From Auricularia sp. M13 (Eukaryota; Basidiomycota; Agaricomycetes; Auriculariales; Auriculariaceae): DNA of 64,000 bases. The notes under the pieces were generated by a model. That model did not search any database. It worked only from the letters and a program-made list of their open reading frames with translations, and was not told the DNA's origin. Made by a program: the position numbers and the translations under genes. The stretch spans positions 3,596,001 through 3,660,000 of the forward strand of contig CM073195.1 of the NCBI GenBank assembly GCA_037042915.1. Direction: 5' to 3'. Below are positions 44,819 to 55,840 of the stretch, in pieces. The number at the start of each line of letters is the position of its first letter. Positions within the stretch are counted from its first letter, which is position 1.

Positions 44819-46480
44819 ATGGCGGCGCCCACTGAAGATGCAGTACACGCGCAGCTTGCATTTCTAGAGCGCCGTCTGTACGATACGGACTTGCGCCACG
44901 CAGCTGTGCTCTCTGCCTTGTCCCAAGCCAAGGACGATCTCAATCGCACGAAGACCTTCATTGCCACTCTTTCTGCCGAGGAAACAACTCTTCGTGCCTC
45001 GCGTTCCGCGCTGCAATGCGACATAGACTCCCGCCGCTCCAACCTGCATGGCGTGCGCGTCCAAAAAGTGCTTGCGAACCTCCCAAAGGAGCTGCTTCAG
45101 TGCGTCTTTCGGCAGGCGATGTGCTTTGGGGACAAGTACTGGCCGGAAAGGGACGGCGACTGGCGCGATGACGAGTACGACTTGGAAGAGTGCACCATGC
45201 CTTTCACGCTGGCCGCGGTCAACGGCCGGTGGCGCGATGTGGCACTCAACACTGCCGATATCTGGAATCGTATTCAGTTGCCTTGTCTAGAAGGCGTGGA
45301 TGGCTCTCTATTCCTAGCGTACGCGCGGACATTGCTGCGCAGGTCAAAGAACCGCGATCTGTATGTCTTGCTATCCTGGGTGGACTGCGACTGGCGCAAA
45401 TCCGAGTACTACGGAAGGACTCTGAACTCCATTGGGAAACACGCCCATCGATTTCGAAGATTCACCATGTCTGTTCCCACAGGAACCCCTGGGACTTCTG
45501 TGCACTTTCTGCACCTGCCCATGCCGCGCCTGGAATATCTCTGCCTCAATCACCCGGAGCCCGAGGTCGGGCCGCTAATTATCAAGCACGTGGATTCATC
45601 GTTCACGTACTTACAAAATTGCCCTGTGCTGCGTCGCCTTCACAATGGGATCTTCTTTTCCATCCCGCCGAGGAAGTACGGCGAGCTCATTACCCTCTCC
45701 ATTGTCGTCGACGACGTTCCCATCAGCAAAATTGCTTTGCTACTTGCACAGTGTCCCTCCCTGCGGGAACTTGAGCTGAAGTTCTGGGATCCGCAGGATT
45801 CGGGGAGCGGGATCGACGGCGAGCCAACACCTCTGGTCCTGTCAAACCTCCGCGTCCTAGGCATATATGGCCACCACACCCGTTTTGTGGCATGGGCGCC
45901 GTGTCTTCAGATGGCGCATCTTCAAGAGCTTCGAGTGGCGGACTTTGACGACGTTGTAGGCCTGGTGCCGTTGCTGGTGCAGGTCGCGGATACCGTCACC
46001 ACGCTCGTGCTGTACGAGCTCACGACCGACGACAACCTCCGTGCCGAGGACCTGGCGCACATCCAAAAGCTGCACCAGCTCAGGCACATCGTGTTCCGCT
46101 TCTGCTCGTATCTCGGGTACGAGCTGTCCGTAGCACTCTCAGGACGGGAATCCTCGGGGTTTCCGCATTTGCAGTCTGTGACAATCGAGGACCCCGAGTT
46201 CGACGACGAGCAGGCCAACAATGCGTCGCGCCTGATGCATCTGCTTCATGCCAGGTCGGAGTCCGCTCCGGACGCCCCGATAGTGTTCACACTCGATGCT
46301 GACTCGCGGGATGTGCCACGCTGGCTTATTCGGCAATACGAATCTATACGAGGCGACGGCGCTGGTACGGCGAAGGAAGCGCACACCGACTCTGATGCGT
46401 CGGATGCACACTCGGATATTTCGATTGAGCATGAGGAGATGGAGCTCAGTAAAAGTGGACCAAAACAACAGCCTGGATAA
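44819..46480 (+). CDS. F-box domain protein with N-terminal coiled coil
   Basis: Single exon, 553 residues from the first ATG. VHAQLAFLERRLYDTDLRH and the following 60 residues are coiled coil. LANLPKELLQCVFRQAMCFG with TMPFTLAAVNGRWRDVALNT is the F-box-like segment, and SKNRDLYVLLSWVD matches the equivalent phrase in the paralogues at 14 and 23225. Leucine-rich strands follow (LRELELKFWD, LQELRVADFD), and the C-terminus is acidic. Probable SCF adaptor of the same subfamily. Confidence 0.78.
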   Translation: MAAPTEDAVHAQLAFLERRLYDTDLRHAAVLSALSQAKDDLNRTKTFIATLSAEETTLRASRSALQCDIDSRRSNLHGVRVQKVLANLPKELLQCVFRQAMCFGDKYWPERDGDWRDDEYDLEECTMPFTLAAVNGRWRDVALNTADIWNRIQLPCLEGVDGSLFLAYARTLLRRSKNRDLYVLLSWVDCDWRKSEYYGRTLNSIGKHAHRFRRFTMSVPTGTPGTSVHFLHLPMPRLEYLCLNHPEPEVGPLIIKHVDSSFTYLQNCPVLRRLHNGIFFSIPPRKYGELITLSIVVDDVPISKIALLLAQCPSLRELELKFWDPQDSGSGIDGEPTPLVLSNLRVLGIYGHHTRFVAWAPCLQMAHLQELRVADFDDVVGLVPLLVQVADTVTTLVLYELTTDDNLRAEDLAHIQKLHQLRHIVFRFCSYLGYELSVALSGRESSGFPHLQSVTIEDPEFDDEQANNASRLMHLLHARSESAPDAPIVFTLDADSRDVPRWLIRQYESIRGDGAGTAKEAHTDSDASDAHSDISIEHEEMELSKSGPKQQPG

Positions 46481-46709
46481 CGCGGGCGAAAATGCGTGAA
46501 ACGAAACTTTATACTGTCTTTGTCATTATCGTATTCAGAATTATATGGTCCTTCAATGATACGCGAAATGACTGACACGAGGATTTTCAGAACTTGTCGA
46601 CAGGTATGGAATGCCTGCTAACCAAGTCTCCTACGTTTGAATTTGGAGCCGGGTCTGGCGGAGTTTTGACACCTTCGCCTCTAACCACAAATCACCGCGG
46701 TTTGGTCCT

Positions 46710-48722
46710 ATGTCCGCCGTAGAGCTCTCTCATTTGGGACCAGCACCGGGCGACGACATTGACGAAGAAGGCGCCGGCGCCGAGCCGGCGCGAACACCGC
46801 TGTCAAAAAAAGCTATCGCTCTCCTCGCGCTGCAGCATCTTTCCTTCGCCTGGACGCAGCGCACCGTCGAGTTCGCGTCAGTCGTCTGCCTCGTCCTTCT
46901 CTTCCCCGACACGCTCTTGCCGGGCGCGCTTGCCGCTTTAGTTTCTGCGGTCTCCGTTGCCGTTCTCTCCGGATATGTTGGTTCGCTCGTGGACAAATTT
47001 GACCGGCTGCGCGTGGTTCGCGGCTGTATTCTCGCCGTAAAGGCAGGTTGTGACCTAGCTATGCAACGGCCTGCTAAAGAGTGGCATAGTTTTGCTCCGC
47101 GGTAGTTTATACCGCTTTGATCGGTGCGCACGTCTCCACCGTTGTCGCGTGGCAGCAACGACCGACATTCGGCCCTAGTTCTTTTCCTCAAGTTCAAGCA
47201 AAGCGCACCTCTAGCTCTCAAACGTCTCGCTCATATAAGCTCAGGCGAAGCTGCCGCAATCCGAGCACTGCTTGCCATTGTTGTTATTTTCGTTGCTATT
47301 ATGGATCTGGCAGCCGTAGGGCATAACGTTGCATTCCTCAGAGATTGGCGAGCCAATCATCTCCAGCCGTATAAGTTGGCTCATGCGCCACGTTATTAGG
47401 GCAGTAACCATCGCGGACGACGATACAGACGCGCTGACCTATCTCAACACGATCCTACGCCGTGTCGACCTGGTGTGCAAACTCTTGGCCCCCGTGAGTT
47501 TCCACCTGGTCGAATCCTTCTTTGCGTTGCATCAGTGCCTCTGACCGGACGTAGCTATTTGTGTCTGCGCTGACCTCGACCCTCAATCCTGCTGTCGCCG
47601 TAGGAACACTGCTGGCAATAGCTGGCGCATGCTTCATCTTCGAGATTGGATGGGTAAGCTTCATTCGGCACGCCAGCGCCTTCAACTCAGGAAAGTACGG
47701 AGATCGGGGTCGTCTATCGCTCCTTCCCAACGCTGCACCGATCTCGGGAGGGCAGCGCACCCGTCGAAGAAGGCCAATCGTTCCTTCAGAGCCTGCGCAC
47801 ACATATGCAAGACTGGAAATCATTCGTCCAGATGCCTGTGTTTCTCAGTGAGCCATCCAACCTAGTGCGATCTCTAAACCGAAGATCTCATGGCCCAGGC
47901 TCACTCGCCATCTCTTTTCTCTACTTCACAACATTATCCTTCGGTGTGTCTCATCTGTGACTAGACTTCGTTGGCGCTGAGGTGATTGCTAGATGGGTCT
48001 CTGATAAATTATATGCTCAATGTGCGACATTGGCAAGAATCTTTCATTGCCGGCATGCGGGTGTGTTTAGTACACGCACGGTTGATTTGCAAACCACTCA
48101 CTTTTTTCAAGGGCATTGCCGTCTTAACTGGCCTCCTAGGCACAGCGGCCATGCCCTACCTTGAGAGAAAGCTGGGTCTCGTGCGCGCCGGGAACTGGTC
48201 GATCTGGTAGGCTTCCTCGAGCTGCTGTGCTTCGCATGCTGAGACGTCCCAAGGTTCCAAGTGGCGTGTCTTCTCCCCGCCGTACTCTCCTTTTATGTCG
48301 GAACAGACGGGAACAAGTGGCCAGCATGGAATTCTGCAATGCTCCTAGCAGGTGCGTCCTCTATGGTTATGCCTTATCTTCCCGTACTCCGCTCACCAAT
48401 CGACATACTGACAGGTGTCCTCCTCTCTCGCGTCGGCCTCTGGTCTTTCGACCTCGTCCAGCTCAAGGAGCTGCAGACCGCGCTCGACGCGCACCCGCGG
48501 CGCAACGCACTGACGGGCCTGCAGTACGCTCTGCAGAGCGTCTTTGGTGCAGCGACCTCCGTTCTCACGATTGTCGTCGCGAATCCGCACAAGTTCGGCG
48601 TGACCGCGCTCGTGTCGTTCTCTGCGGTGCTGAGCGGCGCGGTGTGCTACGCGGCCTACGTGAAGCGCGCGCGGAGACACCTATTCCACTTTTATTGGCC
48701 ACTGGCGAGGAAGGCATCCTGA
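46710..48722 (+). CDS. Ferroportin-like iron exporter (SLC40 family), eleven exons
   Basis: Exons 46710-47046, 47106-47123, 47179-47347, 47400-47493, 47555-47653, 47703-47847, 47899-47943, 47993-48060, 48112-48206, 48254-48351 and 48415-48722 join in frame to 491 residues. LALQHLSFAWTQRTVEFASV is the first helix, GYVGSLVDKFDRLRVVRG the conserved loop, and FLRDWAVTIADDD matches the ferroportin 'ERDWVVVIA' segment. VFLSSLAISFLYFTTLSF and SRVGLWSFDLVQLKELQ are also diagnostic. The second exon is only 18 nt, and the intron at 47348-47399 is of GC-AG type. Function by family is efflux of Fe2+ across a membrane; whether plasma membrane or vacuole cannot be told. The first donor (GTTGTG) is weak. 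Confidence 0.82.
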
Positions 48723-48923
48723 TCATGCTCTCAAGATCAAGATGCCTTCCATAAGGGGCAACACGGGAGTCATTTGTGTATGTCAACTAATTGGCGCATA
48801 TGTTCATACTGGAGCTGCCAGCCTGCCACTGAGTGAGAGCTTCGTATCCCCTGACGCCTGAGACAACAGGAAGTACATATAGTATACGCTGCCAGACGTT
48901 TTGCTAACCAGAAGTCACATCCA

Positions 48924-51338
48924 CTACGCTTTTTTCTCCGTGATTGACTTCTGCTGCGCCTCGATATCTGGATCAGCTGCTTCGGGCACAGGCGTTGCAG
49001 GTCCGCTCCCCGCGGTGAGACTTTCCTTGTGTAGCACGCTGAGATTTCTGATCATCAACGCGCTCAGCGACGTGCCGATACTCGATGCGATCCCGAGGGG
49101 TGCTAGAGACAACTGCACTGCCTTAACGTAGGCGTGCACGGCACCGGGGTACTGTTCCAGTGGCAAGCCGCTGAGAGCCTCCACAGATTTACGGAGAGCC
49201 TGGAAAGTTCATGTCAATAACATCGATGATAACGGTCAAGATTGCAGGTACCTCGACAGGCGCATCAGGGGCGAATTCAGCGAGGCCGCTCACAAGCTTG
49301 CTCTTGAAGATTCCGCTGCACATAATGTTCAGTTTGTTGATTTTAGGATGTAGCAGGCGCACCCTGCAATGGCAAGCGAGATGATACCGCCGAGGAACTG
49401 GGCGTAGATCAAGACGCCGGTCGCTTGAGGTATCAGAGCTTTTGCAGTATCCGCTTGTATCGCGAGCCCGGTCGTCTGCTGGGCGCACCCAAACCCAATC
49501 CCGATGATAATCCTGTGCTAATTCAGCCCAAGTTGACGTAGATTCAAGGAATCGATACGCACTGATACCCCACGACCTTGCCCCAGCTCGTATGCTCGTC
49601 CATCGTAAATACCAAACCATATCCAACGGCGCTAACTAATGGGCCGAAGACGAGGAAGTGCCAGTAACGCCCGAGTTTCTGCATGGGCAAAACGAATAAG
49701 ATGAGAATGCCGCGAGGGGATTCTCACGTACGGAGACGAGGAAGCCTACGAGGGCAGAGGACAGGACTATTGCTAGCGTGATTGGGATCATGTCGATTCC
49801 CGACTCCGTAGGACTATGGCCTTTGCCAGCCTGGAAATAGAGTGGGAGATAGTAAATCGCGACGAAGAAGGACATGCTGGAACGGCGTAAGGAGTGCGCA
49901 GAAGCGAGAATGAGTTCTCACCGGGCACATAGCGTTGCCAGTGAAGCGCCAACTTGCGTTCTGTTCTTGAACAACTTGAGTGGCACGAGCGCAGTATCGC
50001 CCTTGTAGTGTTCCCACGCGATGAAGAGTGTCAGAGTCACTGCGGAGACGCAGAGCGTCTGGCACGGGTGAGTGCCCAGATTATTGTCAGTTTGTCATGC
50101 TTACGGCGACGACATCCCCTGAATTCCATGGTTTCTCGACTCCACCCCATTGCAGCGCCAACTGCTCAATAGTCAGTTTTGTACTCACCGCTGGGCAGAT
50201 CGCACTCACGACAAGAGAGGTGGTGCAACCCAAGGATATAAAACAGGCAGTCCAGTCGAGCCTCCTCAGTTTGGCGTATAATCCTGCGATTATGAAGGTT
50301 GCCCGACTTTGGCCAGATGCGCGGGGAGCCGGAGGGTTTGTGAGGTCTGCGACAGGGCGCTTTGCGGGGAGGTATTGTACGCAAAACCATAGCGTGGGGA
50401 CGGAAAATGGGAGGTTGATATAGACTGCGTTCAATAGTGAGCAGTGAGATACTACGTCGGAGCAATGGCACTCACAACACCACCTCCAGGAAACGTGATC
50501 AACGAAGGCGCCGCCAATCAAAGGTCCAAGGATGCCGCTGACACCAAATACTGCACCGAATAATCCGAACAATCTGGCGCGGTCCTTGAGAGGAACGATG
50601 TCCGCAATCATCGACTGTGTTATTTATATAAACATGGTTGGCAGGAAATCGGGAAGGGAGGACAACGGCCTACCATTGAGCAAACGAAGACGCCTGAAGA
50701 ACCAACCCCCTGGATGGCGCGCGCGACGATGAGGAAGTCAACAGATGTTGCAACGCCCGAAAGCAACGACCCGAGCTCGAAAATAAGGACAGAGGAGAGG
50801 AAGATCTTCATGCAAAGTTGTGAGAACCGCGCCTAATGGTATGTAAAACGTAAATGCATACCCATTTCGGTGTAAATAAGGTGTTAAGCTGTCCGAAAAC
50901 GAGAAGAAATGGTCTAGCGTCCGTCAGCGCAAATTGTTATTAAAGACAGAGATCGACCTACGCTTGAGTGAGCAAAAAGGCGGTCGGAATCCACGTGATA
51001 TTGTCTAACGCGTTGAAGACAGATGCAATTCTTGGAAGCGCGTTCGATACAATGGTCTGCACCAGTCAGTAGTCGATGTCGAGACGATCAGCAGTGAACC
51101 GAACTGAACCTGATCTAATGACAAGCTGTATGGTGTCAAGAATTAGAGAAGCTTGAAGAAATGCTAGCGACGAGCGGACATACAGAAACATGGCTAGCAG
51201 AATAGCAATAATGACGAGCCAGAGGGCCTTCCTCGTCAGATATTCGTCCGTGGAGGGAGGCGTAACTGGGTCCGATGGCGGCAATCCTCGAGTCTCCTGG
51301 GCTGGTGATGGTGTTGTCTCCATTGTCCTTGTCTGCAT
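48924..51338 (-). CDS. MFS drug:H+ antiporter of the DHA2 (14-TMS) type, copy 2, inverted
   Basis: About fourteen exons with the same junctions as the gene at 27051-29451. DQTIVSNALPRIASVFNALD, GVSGILGPLIGGAFVDHVSW, PLYFQAGKGHSPTESGIDM and LAPLGIASSIGTSLSALMI correspond closely to copy 1. The 16-nt second exon is conserved in length but changes MALDQ to LSLDQ. No stop or frameshift was noticed, so both copies look functional. Start is the ATG at 51338 or 51323; a TATAAAT at about 51389-51395 fits. Predicted export of small molecules at the plasma membrane; substrate unknown and possibly different from copy 1. Confidence 0.82.
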
Positions 51339-51629
51339 GGTCTGCGAGCGGATCGAGAGAGTGAGGGAATGGCCTGCCGTGCATTTACATTTATATCGGA
51401 TCCCAACCGCTGAGCGCTGATCATGAGCGCTCTATGAGCGTTCATTAGCGCTGAGCGTTCGGATCAAACCAACCGGTCTTCAATCAGAATCATGACGACA
51501 GTGAACAAACCTCAGCGGTGGAACACACTGGAGGGCGAGCCATACCAAGACAGTGAAATCGTATACCATGTCCAATGAGATCTAATCCAATACATTTGCT
51601 GGTACAGCGTGGTGACCTTCAGTCGCTGC
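51339..51629. other. Short intergenic between the MFS and PRMT3 genes
   Basis: Holds the MFS promoter and a cluster of GAGCGCT/AGCGCTC-type short inverted motifs near 51410-51455. No gene. Confidence 0.4.
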
Positions 51630-53647
51630 CTATCTGATCTTGAATATCTGCACAGTGGTTTCGCCTGCAGGACCGGTGGAGTCCTCTTCGAGAGTGTTGT
51701 AGTGAATCTCAACGTCGAGCTCGCGCGAATTGGTCGTCGACTTGCGGCAGAAGAACGTGCCCTGCACGATAGTCCCTGTGCGGGTCTAAGTACCATGCAG
51801 AGCCGACGGTCCGGTCGGAAACATACCTGGGGTGACAGACAACGGCTCGCGCAGCATGAATATCGTCTGCTTCCAATGGGTGGGCACGCTTTGCGGCCCG
51901 GTGCTGAAACTCGCGGGGCGGCCCTTCGGGTCCACGCTACTCTTGCGTCTGTGCAAAGATGGGCTCTTGGCGTCACCACTAACGGTCCGTCCGATCGGCC
52001 AGACCTCCGCGACCTGCGGCTCATCGGCCGCGACGATGTTGACGGGCGCGCCTGGCGGCGTGGGCTCGCGGTTCGTCGCGAAGAAGACGTCGAAGTACAG
52101 CACGAACGCGCGCACCTTCGCGCACGGCTGCGTCGCGACGAGCCGGAACGGCGTGGCGAACGCGTCCGCGACCTTGTACGTGTGCAGCGGCAGCTCGCGC
52201 ACGGACACCGCGTCGGAGAGCAGTGACGTCGGCGGGACGACGTCGATGATCGCGTCGTCCGGCACGGCCTCCGCCATGCACGACATGTTGAAGCCGTACA
52301 CGTCCTCCCAGAACGCGATGCGCTCCTTGTACACGTCCGCCGCGTCGCACAGCGCGAGCATCATGCGCGAGTGGCTCGGCGCCAGGAGACCCCTGTCGGG
52401 CTGGAGGAACCGGTCGCGCGCGACGAGCACGCTGTCGAGCATGCTCTCGTAGATGAGCGCGTAACCCATCCACTCCGAGACGATGATGTCGACGTGCTGG
52501 ATCCCGTCGGGCAGCGTGATATTTTCGATCTTGCCGTGCACGACGGTGATGACATCCTCGAGGTCGTTGTCCTTTACGATGCGCCGTGCCTTGTGCACGA
52601 TATCACTGGCGTCCACGGCGATGACCTTGCGAGCACCAGCGCGGGCGGCTAGCAGAGACAAGATGCCCGTTCCACATCCTACGTCCAGGACTACAGCGTC
52701 TTTAAAGAGCAGGGGATTGCGCGCGATGAACGACGCATAGGTCGATGTCCGTACTTTGTCGTTAATCATGATAGCATGGATGTCTGTACAGGCGTCAGTC
52801 GATTCTTCAGAAAACGAAAAACAAATTCCACCATTTTCAGCGTAACTTTCGAAGTAATGTGTGTCATCGTCGCGAGGCTTGGGGGCTTCTGACGTTCCTG
52901 GCTCGTCGTCGGCGAAGATCTTGGTTATGTCCAATTTTGCTTGTATCAGCTTCTTGTAGTCGACCAAGTCTTGCTTCGCACGCTGAAGCTTTTCTTGCAG
53001 GCGCTTGATTTGACGCTGCGCTGCGCGGAGGTCTTGGCTGGGTCCAGCCGCATTGCTATCGTCCTCCTCATCCGACCAGTCATCGGAGGGCAATTCTTCA
53101 AAATCAATGGTAAGAGCCTGTAGTGGTATGATATGAGATCGCTTACGTAGTAGAGGGTCGTTCTGGATCACGGGGACGAGGAAAGCGTCGTCCGAGAAAA
53201 ATGTCTCATTGCCGGTGAGCGCGTTGAGCTGCTCTGGCGGTGGGCGCTGCATTGCTGTCTGAGTGTTTGGGGGCACAACAGGAAGCAGAATGCAGACCTG
53301 TTTCCTGATATAGTTGACGAGCCGGACGCGCTGGTGAAAATCCAGGCCTGCGGTGGAGTGTTTCAGCGCCGGGCAAATACATAACGCCAGGCTGGGCCCA
53401 GATACGCACCCAGCCGCGCAGCCTGCTGTATGAGGTCGAACCCGTGCTGCTTCGCGTCGTATGCAACGCAGTCGGAGGCCGATGCGAAATCTTGATTCGG
53501 GTCGAAGAGCGACACGCAGCGCTCTGTCTCACCGCCATCGGACTGCCAGTCGGCCCAGTCCTGGTCATCGTCGGACTCGCCGCTGCTCGTGTTGCCTGAC
53601 GAGTACGGGTCCTCGTTCTCGGGCAAGTTGCCGGCGACTTTGAGCAT
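51630..53647 (-). CDS. Protein arginine N-methyltransferase 3 (PRMT3 type)
   Basis: Exons 53647-53410, 53347-53298, 53246-52832, 52783-51827 and 51775-51630 join in frame to 601 residues. The N-terminal CVSLFDPNQDFASASDCVAY with QHGFDL is the degenerate zinc finger of PRMT3. VLDVGCGTGILSLLAARAGA binds S-adenosylmethionine, SEWMGYALIYESM is the double-Glu loop, and PTHWKQTIFML is the THW loop. The last exon supplies QGTFFCRKSTTNSRELDVEI. An intron of 48 bp (52784-52831) is in frame; removing it restores YFESYAENDIHAIM. A second in-frame 51-nt segment with a perfect GTAAGC donor after NDPLL may also be an intron (584 residues then). PRMT3 methylates ribosomal protein S2 in other fungi. Confidence 0.9.
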
Positions 53648-53828
53648 TGCAGCGAATGCGATGGGCGATCGGTACAACTTCCGGATTCCGTTTCAGGTTC
53701 AGATCCGCAGCAAAACAGCCGTTTGACATCCGAAACAACAACGATGACACAACTTCGACCTCATACAAGTTAGTCTGACGCATTCGTATCTGCTACTATC
53801 CTACAGAAAAAAATCCTACACAGCTCAC

Positions 53829-55359
53829 TCAATGATAAGTCGCGGCAAGTCTCGAATGGAGATAATCTCCTGCAGTGACAACCTCGTATTTGGCTGGCCG
53901 GTCCTCTGACACGCAGCTTGGGAGCGCCTGAAATGTTGTTAAACGTCTCGATCGAGGCTCAACTTGCGCTCACCTCCAGGGGAACATTATAGTCGGTGCC
54001 GAAAAAGAGCGGGATGCTGTAGCGACGTACACCCGTGCGATTGATTGCACGATGCACCGTCGACTTGAAGACGTCGTCTTTCCAGTCTCTCAGTATATAG
54101 CCATTGAATTCGGCAAAAAATCTCACTGGTCCATCTCGCAAATTGGTCTCCGAGACTGCAGCATGTCAGCTATATACCTAGTACGAGAGCTGTCCGCAGC
54201 TCACTTGATGACGAGCGTCCCCGGAATAGGCTTTGCGTGAATCCACTTGCCGTCGGCATTCAGAACTTGCAACGCGGGAACATCGTCTTGCCAGAGAATC
54301 GTGAAGCACTGCAGAGCTGTAAGACTCGGTATTTGCAGAAGACGTATTCCCTGCCTCATAGCTGGACGCAAGCTCACTCAGCAATTATTCGCATGCGTAA
54401 GAGCACTAGTACTGACTCCGTGTGTGCACCAATCCCAATGACACGCTCGTCTATTTCTCCGACCTGCGGGGGATAGTGCAGAAGCCTCATGACGGCGGCT
54501 GGATGAAGCGTCTGTCGAACGGTTTCATGTGAGCATTCTAACGGATAAAGCGCACAACGGACCTTGTCAGCGAAGAAGTCCTCCGGCAGATCCAGTGCCA
54601 GTGCAAATAGCGGAAACATCGATAACCCCAGCTTGACCACTGCATGACTGAATCGCGTGCAGCAGTCGTCAGTCTCCCTAAGGCAGTAAGAGCGCGCTGA
54701 ACAGGCGTACTAGTATTGCAAGACCTTTTCGCGGTACCCGGGGATGTCTTGCTCGCTGGGCCAGTAGTTCTTGCCCTTCATCGCTCCGTCCTCGCGCGCC
54801 TCCGCGGTGGGATCCGCATCGAGCTCCTCGTACCCGATCTCGAATCCCTCGTGCATATCCCCTGCGTTGGCCGGGTCCGTGTTCTCCGCGAGGAGTGCCG
54901 TGTAACCTTTGAAATTGGTGCTCTTCCTGATGTCCATCTGACGAGTGTATGCCATGAGCCAAGAACTTCTCTAAAATGGATAGAACTGACGGCCATCTTT
55001 GTTTCAAGCGGGAGATCAAAGAATGCCCTTGCCGCGTCCACGGCGGCGTCGATCTTGCTCTGCGGAATGCCGTGATTCTTGACTATGTGCGCATGACACG
55101 ATCCTTCTTTCAACACGTGCTTGCCACGTTTACATGAGCACATCAGCGCACCGTAGAAGAACCCTACGCGCAACGACGCGTCGCGGATGGCATTCGCGAT
55201 GGCGCGGCGTTTATCGGGGTCGGGGCTGGTCGCATGCTCGAGATCTCTACAATATAATGAGAAGGTTTACCAGGCAAAGAGGTGCTGATGTTCGTACATA
55301 ATTGGGATTTCATGGAAGTGAGAGTCTGCGTCCTTGAACGCGTCCAGCAGCGACGACAT
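53829..55359 (-). CDS. 2OG-Fe(II) oxygenase of the isopenicillin N synthase-like family, eleven exons
   Basis: Exons 55359-55298, 55246-55152, 55082-54991, 54937-54711, 54647-54563, 54511-54417, 54361-54355 (7 nt), 54308-54205, 54155-54127, 54077-53974 and 53927-53829 join in frame to 332 residues. HFHEIPIIDLEHATSPD opens the family, FFYVKNHGIP follows, and IGIGAHTDYECFTILWQDD gives the metal-binding His and Asp. STVHRAINRTG gives the distal His and VRRYSIPLFF the RxS 2-oxoglutarate site. The Asp codon is split between exon 6 (GA) and the 7-nt exon (C), so that exon is required for catalysis. The intron after it is GC-AG. Substrate is unknown; relatives act in secondary metabolism or detoxification. 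Confidence 0.82.
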
Positions 55360-55546
55360 GAGTGGTTTCAGAGCAAGTTCAGTTCGAGTTCGAGCTCCGC
55401 CTATCGCGCTTGCTCTTCGCCCGGGCGTCTGCATACTCTGCTCTGCTTTCCCATCACCGAAGAGTCCTCCCAGAACCAGACGAGCCTCTCATGTAGTTCG
55501 TCGTTTGCTGGCTTACAGTTCGTTCCGAATCTGATGTCTGCCTTAG
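55360..55546. other. Intergenic, decayed upstream part of a subtilase relic
   Basis: The phrase CCTCTCATGTAG near 55480 resembles the ATGGCAACCCCTCATGTG of the active protease exon 8, with a stop in place of Val, so decay probably extends this far. Confidence 0.35.
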
Positions 55547-55840
55547 GCTGGCCTTACCTACCTTCTTGTATTAGAGGGTGACAAGCCCACAGCGGAGGTC
55601 CTCGCGCGCATGAAGGAGCTCGACCTTAATGGTATCATCACGGATCCCACTGACCTCCGTACGTATCTAACCTTTCCCTTGACAACCCGCTGAATAAGTA
55701 ACCTCCTCTCAGCCCCGGATACACCCAACGAAGTCATCAATAATGGCGTTGCAGTGCACTCGTTACAATCTTGTCTTCCAGAACATCCACTTGAAGTCTT
55801 CACCAACCCTTATTGCAGGGCTCGGGCTCCTACCAGATAG
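55547..55840 (+). pseudogene. C-terminal fragment of an S8 subtilase gene
   Basis: LEGDKPTAEVLARMKELDLN and GIITDPTDL, then across a 54-bp intron (55659-55712) PDTPNEVINNG. These align with LEGDKPTPEVLARIKEWSPD, GIITRLP and DTNNELINNG at the end of the intact protease (56550-58222). Even the intron phase is kept. No propeptide, Asp, His or Ser part of the catalytic triad is present upstream. It is a truncated duplicate. Confidence 0.8.

Noticed and set aside
27051-51338. Starship-like giant mobile element bounded by the MFS copies
   Set aside because: No DUF3435 tyrosine recombinase or target-site signature was seen, and the bounding sequences are functional genes rather than element ends.
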